Positions 28,082 to 36,528 of a stretch of 64,000 nucleotides of DNA are shown piece by piece. Origin of the DNA: Methanocella_A sp963769045 (GTDB taxonomy: Archaea > Halobacteriota > Methanocellia > Methanocellales > Methanocellaceae); contig CAVYKK010000028.1 of assembly GCA_963769045.1 (NCBI GenBank), forward strand, positions 62,001-126,000, given 5' to 3'. The notes below the pieces were generated by a model. It made no database searches and was not told where the DNA came from. It worked only from the letters and a program-made list of their open reading frames with translations. Numbering within the stretch: position 1 is the stretch's first letter; every line of letters begins with the position of its first letter. A program made the position numbers and the translations under genes.

Positions 28082-28183
28082 AGCCGATGTCTACGCATCC
28101 AATGGATATTATATTTATCCTGTCTCGAAATTGTTCATGTATCAGGTACTGCTTAGAAAAGGCAGAACTAATCGCCGCAGGCC

Positions 28184-28222
28184 GGGCTGATGCTCGCGCA
28201 CGCGCGCGAATGTGCGAGAAGG
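28184..28222. repeat. CG-alternating intergenic tract
   Basis: GCTCGCGCACGCGCGCGAA in the gap between rnz and the next gene; another member of the CG-alternating tract family. Confidence 0.35.
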
Positions 28223-28237
28223 TGCGCAGTATTATGC

Positions 28238-28849
28238 CTATTCTTCACGGTCGCGACGGCCATATAGCAGCAACGCGCCGATACCGCCTACCACGGCCAG
28301 CCCGACGGGCAGGCCTTCTTCAGTCCTCGGGGGCGCCGCCATCTTTCCGACCTTGATCGGGACGTAAGTATAGTACGGTTTCGGAGGTGGCGCTATTTCC
28401 TCCGGAGGCCGGTATGCAGGCTCGGTCTCGACATATTCTGGCAGGACGATGTTTGCGGTGGCGGTCCCGCTGCTGACATCGACGATGGCGAAGAATAAGA
28501 CCCCGCCTTTCTCAGCCGTTACATTGTATATGCCGTAGGGCACGTCGTAGAACATGTAAATGCCGGCATTATTGCCGATGCCGCTGCTGCTTTGCTGCGG
28601 GTTGTCGGGTACAGGAGCGAGGTTGCCATATTCGTCATAAAGGGTTACGACCGCATCGGGAACCGCATGGCTGCCCACCGAGGACATGACAATACCAGTA
28701 ATCGTGCCTGCCGCTTGTGGATATTCAGGCAACGGCTCTGGCGTGATTTCCGGCTCTTCGATCACGGTATCGTTGTCCTGGGCTGCGGCCGACAGGGCAA
28801 ATAAGGCAATGGTAATAAAAACGATGAACAGGACCATCGCTAACCGCAT
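28238..28849 (-). CDS. Membrane-anchored extracytoplasmic protein with carboxypeptidase-regulatory-like domain
   Basis: 203 residues: signal peptide (cleavage after SAAAQ), a Pro/Glu-rich stalk, then GTITGIVMSSVGSHAVPDA and VTLYDEYGN followed by YMFYDVPYGIYNVTAEKGG, the pattern of a CarboxypepD_reg/CnaB-like beta-sandwich. A Pro-rich linker leads to a C-terminal hydrophobic anchor and RRDREE. It is probably exposed on the cell surface. It stands alone with T-rich sequence on both sides. Confidence 0.65.
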   Translation of the reverse strand: MRLAMVLFIVFITIALFALSAAAQDNDTVIEEPEITPEPLPEYPQAAGTITGIVMSSVGSHAVPDAVVTLYDEYGNLAPVPDNPQQSSSGIGNNAGIYMFYDVPYGIYNVTAEKGGVLFFAIVDVSSGTATANIVLPEYVETEPAYRPPEEIAPPPKPYYTYVPIKVGKMAAPPRTEEGLPVGLAVVGGIGALLLYGRRDREE

Positions 28850-28923
28850 AATACGATTTTACGTAGACAGATATAAAAGGCTGAGCCGGAAAACAGGCGA
28901 ACGTAAAAAAGGAATAAAAGGGC

Positions 28924-29958
28924 TTAGAGGTAGCCCTTCTTCTTCAGCAGCTCCGCGTTCAGCACGCTTGCGCCCGCCGCGCCCCTGATGGTGTTGTGGC
29001 CCATGCACACGTACTTGATCGCGTTGTCGTGGCCTGCGCGTATGCGGCCGACCGAGATGCTCATGCCCCGGCCCTGCATGCGGTCCAGCCGCGGCTGGGG
29101 ACGGTCCGGCTCGTCGCGGACTATGATAGCCTTTTCAGGAGAGGTCGGCAGGTCCGACAGCTTCGGGTTGAACTTCTCGAAGGCGGTCCTGACCTGTTCC
29201 GGCGAGGGGTTCTTCTTCGACCGCAGCCAGAGTGACATAGTGTGGCCGTCGAGCACCGCGACCCGGTGGCAGGCGGCGCTCACCCAGAACGGGGCATCCT
29301 TGATGTGGTTGCCGTCCAGGTCGCCCAGCAGCTTCAGCGTCTCGGACTCCATCTTCTCCTCTTCCTTGCCGATATAGGGGATCATGTTGTCGACGATGGC
29401 CATGGAGGGCACGCCCTCGTAGCCCGCGCCGCTGACCGCCTGCATCGTCGCCACATGGATGTTCTCGATGCCGAACCTCATGAGCGGCTTCAGGGTGACG
29501 ACCATCATGATCGTGCTGCAGTTGGGGTTGGTGACGATGGCGCCGTCCCACTTGCGCTTCTTCCGCTGGGCTTCGATCAGGCCGAGGTGTTCCGGGTTGA
29601 CCTCGGGTATCATCAGCGGCACGTCCTTCTCCATGCGCCAGGAGCTGGCGTTGGACGACACGATGACGCCCGCCTTCGCGAAGTCGGCCTCGACCTTGAG
29701 CGCCTCTTCCGCGGGCATCGCCGAGAATACTATGTCGACGTCCATGGCTTCGGGCTTTGTCGGGACTACCTTCATCTTCCGGACTTCCTCCGGCATGGTT
29801 GTGTCCAGCCGCCACTTGGCGACTTCCTCGTAGGGCTTGCCCGCACTCCGCTCCGACGCCGCCAGGGCCGTGATCTCGAACCAGGGGTGCCCGGACAGCA
29901 TCTGTACGAACCGCTGGCCTACATTCCCTGTCGCTCCAAGTATTCCCGCTTTGATCAT
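28924..29958 (-). CDS. asd: Aspartate-semialdehyde dehydrogenase, archaeal type
   Basis: 344 residues. GATGNVGQRF is the NADP-binding glycine loop, TNPNCSTIMM contains the catalytic Cys (C147), the active-site His region is SAACHRVAVLDGHT, and the C-terminus GHNTIRGAAGASVLNAE is characteristic. It makes aspartate semialdehyde for lysine/diaminopimelate, threonine and methionine. In many euryarchaea it sits with dapA and dapB; here those genes are about 9 kb away. A ferredoxin gene lies 35 nt upstream on the same strand's 3' side of a separate promoter. Confidence 0.92.
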   Translation of the reverse strand: MIKAGILGATGNVGQRFVQMLSGHPWFEITALAASERSAGKPYEEVAKWRLDTTMPEEVRKMKVVPTKPEAMDVDIVFSAMPAEEALKVEADFAKAGVIVSSNASSWRMEKDVPLMIPEVNPEHLGLIEAQRKKRKWDGAIVTNPNCSTIMMVVTLKPLMRFGIENIHVATMQAVSGAGYEGVPSMAIVDNMIPYIGKEEEKMESETLKLLGDLDGNHIKDAPFWVSAACHRVAVLDGHTMSLWLRSKKNPSPEQVRTAFEKFNPKLSDLPTSPEKAIIVRDEPDRPQPRLDRMQGRGMSISVGRIRAGHDNAIKYVCMGHNTIRGAAGASVLNAELLKKKGYL

Positions 29959-29993
29959 GTGCTCACCTGAATTACGTATGATCTAAAAGCACT

Positions 29994-30176
29994 TTATTCT
30001 TTCTTCTCTGCCTTGATCGACTCTGTGGGGCATGCCGCTTCACAGTCGCCGCAGTCCTTGCACAGCTTCGGGTCGATCTTCGGGAACTCGTCTTCCATCT
30101 CGATGGCCGCCTCAGGGCAGGCATCGACGCACGTTCCGCATCCGACACAAGATTCCTTGTCCACTTTCGCTACCAT
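29994..30176 (-). CDS. 2[4Fe-4S] ferredoxin
   Basis: 60 residues from the ATG at 30176, placed by a strong Shine-Dalgarno GGAGGTT at 30186-30192. Two cluster motifs, CVGCGTCVDAC-P and CKDCGDCEAAC-P, are the complete 8-Cys pattern; the rest is acidic. It is a soluble electron carrier as used throughout methanogen metabolism. The stop is 35 nt before the asd ATG region, so the two may be co-transcribed. Confidence 0.9.
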   Translation of the reverse strand: MVAKVDKESCVGCGTCVDACPEAAIEMEDEFPKIDPKLCKDCGDCEAACPTESIKAEKKE

Positions 30177-30280
30177 TTTAGGGTTAACCTCCGGTTGAAT
30201 GGAGTAGTGTAGGATATACATAATACTTAAAAGTTTTCCGGAGCGATGCATAGCGATCTGCGGACAGCGTGCACTGGCGA

Positions 30281-30304
30281 AAGTATTTAATTAACTATTG
30301 TTAA
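30281..30304 (+). promoter_or_regulatory. Promoter and palindromic operator of marker protein 8
   Basis: GAAAGTATTTAAT is a good BRE/TATA; the palindrome TTAACTATTGTTAA (30291-30304) begins at its end and would cover the region up to the transcription start. The same palindrome (as its reverse complement) is in the promoter region of the HTH gene at 32031-32044. Confidence 0.5.
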
Positions 30305-30387
30305 TCCAGTACAGTCAGCGTACGGACAGCGCACCGGCAACGCTTTGTAATATTACGATACATCAAATATTTTCAGAGGGATTGAAG

Positions 30388-31628
30388 ATGGACGAGCATG
30401 TTATCGAAGGGCTCGGCAAGGCCCGTATCGTCATCAGGGATGGAAAGGTCGTCGAGGTGGGCGAGCCGCAGATAGGCTACTGCCCGATTTTCGACAAGCA
30501 CAGGGGCATCAAGAAGATCGATAAAGAGGTCATCCGGAAGAACATGGAGTTCCGGATCAACGACTTCGGCATGTGCACGCCGAACCGGGTCCTCAAGATG
30601 AAGGACTTCCTCTCCTTCGGTGTGTCGGAGATCATCTGCACGGCTATGACGAAGAAGCTCGTCGACGCCGCCGTGCTCGTGTGCGAGGGCACCGGCACGC
30701 TGGTCGTCACCGACCCGGAGATGGTGCAGGGCGTCGGCGGCAGGGTTTCCGGACTGGTCAGCACCACGCCGATCGGAGTCATCGAGGCGGTCGGCAAAGA
30801 GTCCGTGCTGGATCCGGCGATCGCGAGGATCGACCAGATCGCCAGCGTGGAAAAGGCCATCCGCATGGGCTACAAGGATATCGCAGTCTCCATTGTCAGC
30901 GGCCGGGACGCGCGCCTCCTGAAAGAGCTGGAAGGGAAGCACCCGGGCGTCAGTATCTATATGTTCGTCGTGCATACGACGGGCATATCCCGCAATGAGG
31001 CGGAACTGGTGTTCAAGTACGCAGACATCATCACGGGCTGTGCGTCGAAGTACATGAGGGAGATCGCCACTGAACAGAATACGTTCAAGATCGGCGATTC
31101 GATCCCGATGTTCGGCGTTACGCCCAGGGGCATTCACCTCATCGAGGAGCGGATTAAGTTCACCGGCAAGGAGATCAAGCCCCGGAAGTCATCGCTAACG
31201 TCGGCAGGCAGAACGTGCTCGACCCGGCGACGGCGAAGATCGACCAGGTCGCCGGCGTGGAGAAGGCCATCGCCATGGGCTACAAGAACATCGCGGTCTC
31301 TATTGTCAGCGGCAAGGTCGCCCGCCAGTTCAAGGAGATGGAGAAGAAACACCATGGCGTTAACATTTACACGTTCATCGTCCACACGACCAGTATAACG
31401 AAAGAAGACGCGGAACTGATCTTCCAGCACGCGGACATCGCTACTGGCTGCGCATCGAAGTATATACGCGAGGTCGGCGAGGCGAAGAAAGCGTTCAAAA
31501 TCGGAGACTCCGTCCCGATGTTCGGCATCACCCCGCGTGGCGTACACCTGATCCAGGAACGGATCAGGTTCACGGGCAAGGAGATCAAATCCAACCCCCT
31601 GGCGCCACAGCCCGACAAGCTATTATAA
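30388..31628 (+). CDS. Methanogenesis marker protein 8 (DUF2099) with a second C-terminal domain
   Basis: From MDEHVIEGLG the first 264 residues form a complete DUF2099/methanogenesis marker 8 protein (CPIFDKHRGI, FGMCTPNRVLKMKDF, VCEGTGTLVVTDPEMVQG, VLDPAIARIDQI, MFGVTPRGIHL). The function is unknown; the family is confined to methanogens and relatives. Directly after FTGKEIK the sequence of the last 137 residues is repeated with divergence (VLDPATAKIDQV, TGCASKYIREV, MFGITPRGVHLIQERIRF) up to the stop at 31628, but one base is missing in the CCCC at about 31180, so the frame breaks between copies. Repaired, it would be a 413-residue protein; as it stands, the first frame runs to 31398. Confidence 0.8.
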
Positions 31629-31708
31629 AGGCAAAAAAGGAGGAGGTACGGGCCGGTTGCGGCTGGCCCGATCTCTGAGAGGCGGTACAGGAGGCGGCAT
31701 GGCGGCAG

Positions 31709-31894
31709 TTATCCGCCGGTCGTTCCCGATATCTGCAGGCCGTACAGGCTCTGTCTCGCGTCTTTAAAACAGAAGCGTTCCATGATGACCTTCTCGCTTC
31801 TGAGGCGATTCAGTGCATAACGGACCGTCCTCGGAGGAAGATAGGTCCGGTTTATAATTTCCTTCTGCGTGAGCAGCCCGCTTGTTTCGAGCAC
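31709..31894 (-). CDS. Winged-helix DNA-binding regulator, start unclear
   Basis: The GTG at 31894 gives 61 residues: LLTQKEIINRTYLPPRTVRY is a winged-helix recognition segment, followed by ALNRLRSEKVIMERFCFKDA and RQSLYGL. The open frame continues upstream to about 31985 with sensible residues (THIGRLPPSAKLVYKVLET) but without a standard start codon, so the real N-terminus is longer and either a start is mutated or a base is wrong near 31960-31975. Two palindromes lie just upstream at 32006-32023 and 32028-32047, suggesting autoregulation, and the second palindrome also occurs before marker protein 8. Confidence 0.65.
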   Translation of the reverse strand: MLETSGLLTQKEIINRTYLPPRTVRYALNRLRSEKVIMERFCFKDARQSLYGLQISGTTGG

Positions 31895-32005
31895 CTTGTA
31901 GACAAGCTTTGCCGAAGGCGGAAGACGCCCGATATGTGTAGTATTGTCTTGAGGCGATACAATTACTGATCCGATGCCATTAGTGGCAAAAACGATCCCT
32001 CATGG

Positions 32006-32047
32006 TATATGTCACCACATATAGATGCACTTAACAATAGTTAAGTG
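32006..32047 (-). promoter_or_regulatory. Twin palindromes upstream of the HTH gene
   Basis: TATATGT-CACC-ACATATA (32006-32023) is followed after four bases by CACTTAAC-AATA-GTTAAGTG (32028-32047). Both are perfect. The second contains the 14-bp palindrome also found at 30291-30304. Confidence 0.6.
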
Positions 32048-32099
32048 TTTCGTTCGCGGCAACTGGTTTTTGCGGTACTGGTTTTTGCGGGGCTGTCGA

Positions 32100-32215
32100 G
32101 GGGCTTTGTTCCAAAAAAGCCCCCCTGACTCGCGACACCCGATGCCTGTGCCGAAGGCACAAAATGCGATAGTTTTGGAGAGGGACAGGGGGAACCTTTT
32201 ACCAAAAGGTTCCCC
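32100..32215. repeat. Three consecutive hairpins in a 425-bp gap
   Basis: GGGGCTTT...AAAGCCCC (32100-32123), TGTGCC-gaa-GGCACA (32146-32160) and a 12-bp perfect stem GGGGAACCTTTT-acc-AAAAGGTTCCCC (32189-32215). The gap 31982-32407 otherwise holds the twin palindromes and no gene. A structured RNA, a terminator cluster or a repeat element are possible. Confidence 0.55.
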
Positions 32216-32407
32216 AGTACACCCGCCTATACTGCAAGGATATTACCAAATGTTCGCCTGACACCTGCCTATTTAGTAAAATACCAAATTGCTCCCTATC
32301 TATCAATAACCAACCCGGAGTGGTGCACTATCTCTTTATCGCCATGCCTTGCCGCTTGCGGCAGTTATTTAATATGGGCGGAAAATATTGTAGGGCGGAG
32401 ACCGGGC

Positions 32408-33405
32408 ATGGACGCAGGCATCAGGAAAAAGGCAGAGCTCATCGAGGCAGGCGGTGTGACAGTGGACAGCTCGTTCGAACCATTCAAGAGCCGTTCAACC
32501 GCAGGACCGGGCGCAGGGCTGGAGTCGATCTTTGTCAACATCGACGGCCACCGGGTACGCCTCGGAGTCAGGCAGTCTTCGCGGTTCAGCGCCACGCTAT
32601 CGCGACAGCACGGTCACTATATCCGCAGGTGGCACCGAGTTCGCAAAAGGCAGGCTGGAGCAGGCCATCTCCCACTGCCCCCGACAGGTCTACATAACGG
32701 TAAGCGAGAAGTGTGTCTTTAACTGCAAGTTCTGTCCTGTGCCAAAGCTCCAGGGCAAGATCAAGTCCGACGAGGAAGTGCTGAGTCTTGTCAGGGACGG
32801 GATGAAAACCCCCGACCTCGCCGCTATCTCGATCACGTCAGGTGTCTGGCGCACACCGGAGGAAGAGGTACAGAAGGTCGCAAGGCTGGTCAAGCTCATC
32901 AGGAAAGAACTGGGCGGCCGGAACATCCCGATCGGCGTGTCGGTCTACGCGACAGCAGACTCCTCGGAAGCTGCTGAAAGAAGCGGGCGCCGTCGAGGTC
33001 AAGTACAACATCGAGACGCTGGACCGGGACATCTTCAAAAAAGTCTGCCCCGGGCTCTCGTTCGACCATATAGTTGAAGCGCTGGAACATGCCGTCTCGG
33101 TCTACGGGAAAAACCACGTGTTCAGCAACGTGCTCATCGGCATGGGCGAGTCGGATAAAACGCTGATCGAAGGCATGGAAATGCTGGCTGGCAAGGGCGT
33201 GATCCCGGTTTTACGAAAGACAAATCCGCATCCCCTGCGTGCCGGCGAGATATACATCGAAGGCGTCACTGCTGACCGGCTGCTGAAGCTGGCCGCCGAG
33301 GAATACCGCATCCTGAAGAAGTACGGCCTCGACCCGAAAAAGGCGCTGACCGGGTGCGTCCCCTGCACCGGCTGCGACATTACGCCCGGGCTCGACCTGT
33401 ATTAA
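32408..33405 (+). CDS. Radical SAM protein, biotin-synthase-related (COG2516 type), two frameshifts
   Basis: Reassembled it is about 330 residues. The start MDAGIRKKAELIEAGG and SRSTAGPGAG lead to GHRVRLGV; after a frame change near 32580 come KCVFNCKFCPVPKL (the CxxxCxxC cluster ligands), ISITSGV and PIGVSVYAT; after a second change near 32965 come AGAVEVKYNIETLD, HVFSNVLIGMGES and CVPCTGCDITPG. The order matches COG2516 proteins of methanogens, whose reaction is unknown. Because all segments are well conserved, sequence error is a strong possibility. Confidence 0.7.
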
Positions 33406-33522
33406 TCTTTATTAGCTTTCGTGAAAACAGCGGCAGATTCTCCTTTATACACAATAATATATACAAGATTTTATATGTATAACTGCAATTGCACAGTGTA
33501 CTGAAAAAAAGGAGCATCGGCC

Positions 33523-33933
33523 GTGAGGCGTGCGCAGCACTACGATATGGCCGATGATGCAATCATGTACCGAGACGAAGACATACCTGAAGACGAAATG
33601 GAAATGATGCCAGCCTACGACCACTACGTGATCGACCAGATGACGAAGCCCGAGTACAGGCGCATCAAGATCGGCCTGGACCGCGTCGAGAGGTCCCTCG
33701 GGGCGATCGCCTCCGGCTGCCGGCCTGTGAGCCGGGAGCAGATGCTGACGGAACTCGGGTACGTGCTGGCCAGGCTGCAAGAGGTAGAGACGCTGGCCGA
33801 AAAGGTCGAAGACACCGTGTTCTGGGAGTACGTCATCGACCACATAGAGATGCTCGAAGACATCCGCCGCCACATGGTAGCGGAACTAAGATGGGAATTG
33901 CAGTCGGACAGACACTGCCCCGTAGAAGCTTAA
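33523..33933 (+). CDS. Acidic helical protein of unknown function
   Basis: 136 residues from a GTG at 33523; an ATG at 33547 is an alternative. Rich in Asp/Glu/Met at the start (DEDIPEDEMEMMPAYDHYVI), then amphipathic helices (IKIGLDRVERSLGAI, LGYVLARLQEVETLAEK). No transmembrane segment or known motif. A stand-alone gene with an AT-rich promoter region before it. Confidence 0.55.
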   Translation: MRRAQHYDMADDAIMYRDEDIPEDEMEMMPAYDHYVIDQMTKPEYRRIKIGLDRVERSLGAIASGCRPVSREQMLTELGYVLARLQEVETLAEKVEDTVFWEYVIDHIEMLEDIRRHMVAELRWELQSDRHCPVEA

Positions 33934-34529
33934 TTTTTTAACCATTTTGTTAATTCCATTCTTCTATATGCAAGCGGTATGTGAATTTTCATTACTTGCA
34001 GGATCGTTTCACATAATGTCGAAAACTTTCAAGGCCGCAGAGACCGCAGAGGGGCACAGAATATTCGGTAAATGCAAAACTTATTCCCATGCAAAGGCTC
34101 TGCAAATGGCCTGGTTTGGGCAGGCCGTCGCACGCGTACTGTGCGCAGAGGGCGCGGAGACGGGCGCGAGAGCGCAGGGGCTTTTACGGAATGCACTCGT
34201 GACCTGGAGAGGCTCCGCGCTCTCGGTGCGCCGGCTCGCGGCGCAGCACCGCGAGAAACCGAGTACGACGAGCTGGGCGTCGCAAAGACGATTAATATGG
34301 GACACAATTTCCCTATAGACACGGCGCAGCACGGAAAAACTTAAGAAGCTGCATCAGCTGGGCGTCGCACCGCGGTTTATGGGCCAAATTGACCACATGC
34401 TTTAAAAATCTTTACGTATTGCAAGGAAACGCATAGGCGTCGCACCGCGATTAATATCGGACAGACCATATCCTGACTATTGGAATAAGAAAACTCAGAA
34501 GACCTGTCATAATATTCCGGGCTAGCAAT
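33934..34529. repeat. 596-bp gap built of repeats
   Basis: 34024-34250 holds CGCAGAG/CGCGGAG-type words and a G/C-rich inverted repeat (GGCGCGAGAGCGC against GCGCTCTCGGTGCGCC). From 34276 a degenerate unit near GGGCGTCGCACCGCGATTAA recurs three times (34275, 34360, 34435), spaced 85 and 75 nt. No gene seen. Confidence 0.5.
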
Positions 34530-35705
34530 TTAGATATCTATTGTTGTAGCATTTTCTACTTCGTACTTCACTAACTCATCGAATTCAAACTGCTCGTTCT
34601 CCATGCGCACGACCTCTTCGAGGCGGCCGTGGATGGACGGGTGTTTGGGAACGGCCTGGCATCCTCCGGCCTTCTGGATGGAAATGTCCAGCGTGCCGAT
34701 CTTCTTTGCGAGCATCGTGATCTCTTCCTTGTCCATGCCGATGAGCGGGTGATAAATGGGAAAGTCGACGTCGTAGGCTTCGGCCATCATGTTCTCCGAC
34801 GTCTGTGACGCCACCTGGCCCAGAGAGGAGCCGGTAATAATGCCGTGTGCCCCGTCCCTTTTCGCGATGGCGTAGGCGACCTTATACATGAGATGCTTGC
34901 AGAAGACGCAGGTGTACTTCTTGTTCCCCTTATCGATGAATGCCCGGAGGTTCTGGCCATGGGGCGCGATGTACATCCTCATCTCGCTGCCCGGGGCCCA
35001 CTCCTTCAGCTTTTTGACGATGTCGATAGCCTTCCTTTTCGCGTCCTCGCCGAGGTAGGGCGTGTTGTCCATGTACAGCGGGATGATCTCGCAGCCTCGC
35101 TTCATCATCAGCCAGGCGGCCACCGGCGAGTCGATGCCGCCGGAGACCAGCGCCACCATCTTTCCCTGGCTGCCCAGCGGCATGCCGCCGACGCCTTTGA
35201 CTATATCGGTGAAAATATAGGACTGGCTTTCCCTGAGCTCGACGTGGATGGCGTGGTCGGGGTTCTTCAGGTCTACCCTCGGGTGCCTGTCGGCCACCGC
35301 GTTGAACACCGCGTCGCCGCATATCCTTCCCAGGTCCTGTGACGTGAAGGACTCGTCTTTGACGGAACGCCGGGGCATGATGGCGAAGGACTGGCAATCG
35401 CGGATGACCTCAACGCCTATCTTCGCAGCGGCGGCGCAGGCATCCCCGACGGTCGGGCCGGCGACGATGGCCGGGCTGCACGACACGATGCCGAACACCT
35501 TGCTCGCGGACGCAGGCGCTTTCGGGTCTTTCGTCCTGATGAAAATGCGGCCTCGCTCCCGGTCGATGCCCTCGTAGGCGATGTGGTCCTGGTCCAGCAT
35601 GGCTTTCAGGTTATAGATGAGCAGCTCCTCGAACTTCCGGCGTATCTGCTCGCTCTTGATGCCTATTTCCCCGTACCGTACGATGACCACGTCAAAATCT
35701 GTCAT
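34530..35705 (-). CDS. thiI: tRNA 4-thiouridine synthase ThiI
   Basis: 391 residues: N-terminal ferredoxin-like and THUMP domains (about 1-170) and a PP-loop ATPase with VSGGIDSPVAA (SGGIDS at 188-193). CVFCKHLMY and GGCQAVPKHP provide conserved cysteines. There is no C-terminal rhodanese domain, as usual in archaea. It adenylates U8 of tRNA for sulfur insertion; a thiamin role is also possible. ATG at 35705 (MTDFDVVIVRYGEIGIKS) is the family start; an ATG at 35774 would add 23 residues not seen in homologues. Confidence 0.9.
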   Translation of the reverse strand: MTDFDVVIVRYGEIGIKSEQIRRKFEELLIYNLKAMLDQDHIAYEGIDRERGRIFIRTKDPKAPASASKVFGIVSCSPAIVAGPTVGDACAAAAKIGVEVIRDCQSFAIMPRRSVKDESFTSQDLGRICGDAVFNAVADRHPRVDLKNPDHAIHVELRESQSYIFTDIVKGVGGMPLGSQGKMVALVSGGIDSPVAAWLMMKRGCEIIPLYMDNTPYLGEDAKRKAIDIVKKLKEWAPGSEMRMYIAPHGQNLRAFIDKGNKKYTCVFCKHLMYKVAYAIAKRDGAHGIITGSSLGQVASQTSENMMAEAYDVDFPIYHPLIGMDKEEITMLAKKIGTLDISIQKAGGCQAVPKHPSIHGRLEEVVRMENEQFEFDELVKYEVENATTIDI

Positions 35706-35855
35706 ATCTGCCTGCCATGCATGCCGGACTGCGCTCATAGAACTTTGGAGACGCCCGGTAATATCACTTTCCATGAGACCTGCTCGTATTAATATCCTGC
35801 CATTCGGGCAACGCGAAGTATTAATAAAGGCAGGGCGATAGTAAGCCGGATTTTC

Positions 35856-36371
35856 ATGGACTGGACTTATAACGCTACCGCATTCAGCAGCGAATCGTTC
35901 AAGGGCGGCCAGATGTCGGCCGAACTCTTCTTCCTGATCGCGATCATCCTCGTCCTGTTACAGTTGAGGACCCGCAGGGTCCGGCTCTGGACCATCTGGA
36001 TCCCGCTGGCGATCCTTCTTCCCATCACTGCGGCGACCATTTTCGCCGACTATGGCGGGCCGGGCACGCTCCTGCTGTCCGTTGCAGGCTTCGCCGTCGG
36101 CTGCGCCATCGGCGTCGTCATCGGCACCCGCATGAAAGTGTCTGCTGACGACCGGGGCCGGATAGTGATGAAGGGATCAGTGGTCGCCGTGACCGTCTGG
36201 ATTATCGTGCTGGGCCTGAAAATCTTCGGCAAAGGCATCGTCGGTGATAGCGGAATCATCAGCCTCGACGATCTTTCCGCGGCGCTGCTAGCCATGACGC
36301 TGGGCACCATAATCGCCCGCCGCGCATACGTGAGTCTCATGTATCTCCGGCTGAAAGAAAGCAGTGAGTGA
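35856..36371 (+). CDS. Small membrane protein, possibly CcdC-like
   Basis: 171 residues with an extracytoplasmic N-terminus of about 20 residues and four to five hydrophobic segments (LFFLIAIILVLLQL, LWTIWIPLAILLPITAATIF, LLLSVAGFAVGCAIGVVIG). GTRMKVSADDRGRIVMKGS between helices resembles the loop of DUF1453/CcdC-like proteins, but this is weak. It diverges from thiI. Confidence 0.5.
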   Translation: MDWTYNATAFSSESFKGGQMSAELFFLIAIILVLLQLRTRRVRLWTIWIPLAILLPITAATIFADYGGPGTLLLSVAGFAVGCAIGVVIGTRMKVSADDRGRIVMKGSVVAVTVWIIVLGLKIFGKGIVGDSGIISLDDLSAALLAMTLGTIIARRAYVSLMYLRLKESSE

Positions 36372-36416
36372 AAAAAGGCTACGGAGGCTATAGTCGAACC
36401 ATTGCCCAAATAAGTC

Positions 36417-36466
36417 TGGCTACGTCAATGGCCTCTATGCCCCCCGTGCCCTTGGTATCCAATGCC
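36417..36466. repeat. Half-element ending GTATCCAATGC
   Basis: GGCTACGTCAATGGCCTCTATG then CCCCGTGCCCTTGGTATCCAATGCC: the right-arm vocabulary of elements C and K, but no convincing left arm nearby. The motif is split here because it exceeds the writing limit. It sits between convergent genes just before a terminator. Confidence 0.4.
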
Positions 36467-36498
36467 TAAAAAAAGGAAAAGGGGCGCTGCTGCGCCCC
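36467..36498 (-). terminator. Hairpin with T-run after the first chagasin gene
   Basis: On the minus strand GGGGCGC-AGCA-GCGCCCC (7-bp perfect stem) is followed by TTTTCCTTTTTTT, 30 nt after the stop at 36529. Confidence 0.6.
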
Positions 36499-36528
36499 TC
36501 CGGTGTGTGCTATGGCTCGGGAAAGATC

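Noticed and set aside
34275..34470. CRISPR-like repeats
   Set aside because: Only three degenerate copies with unequal, overlong spacers and no cas genes.
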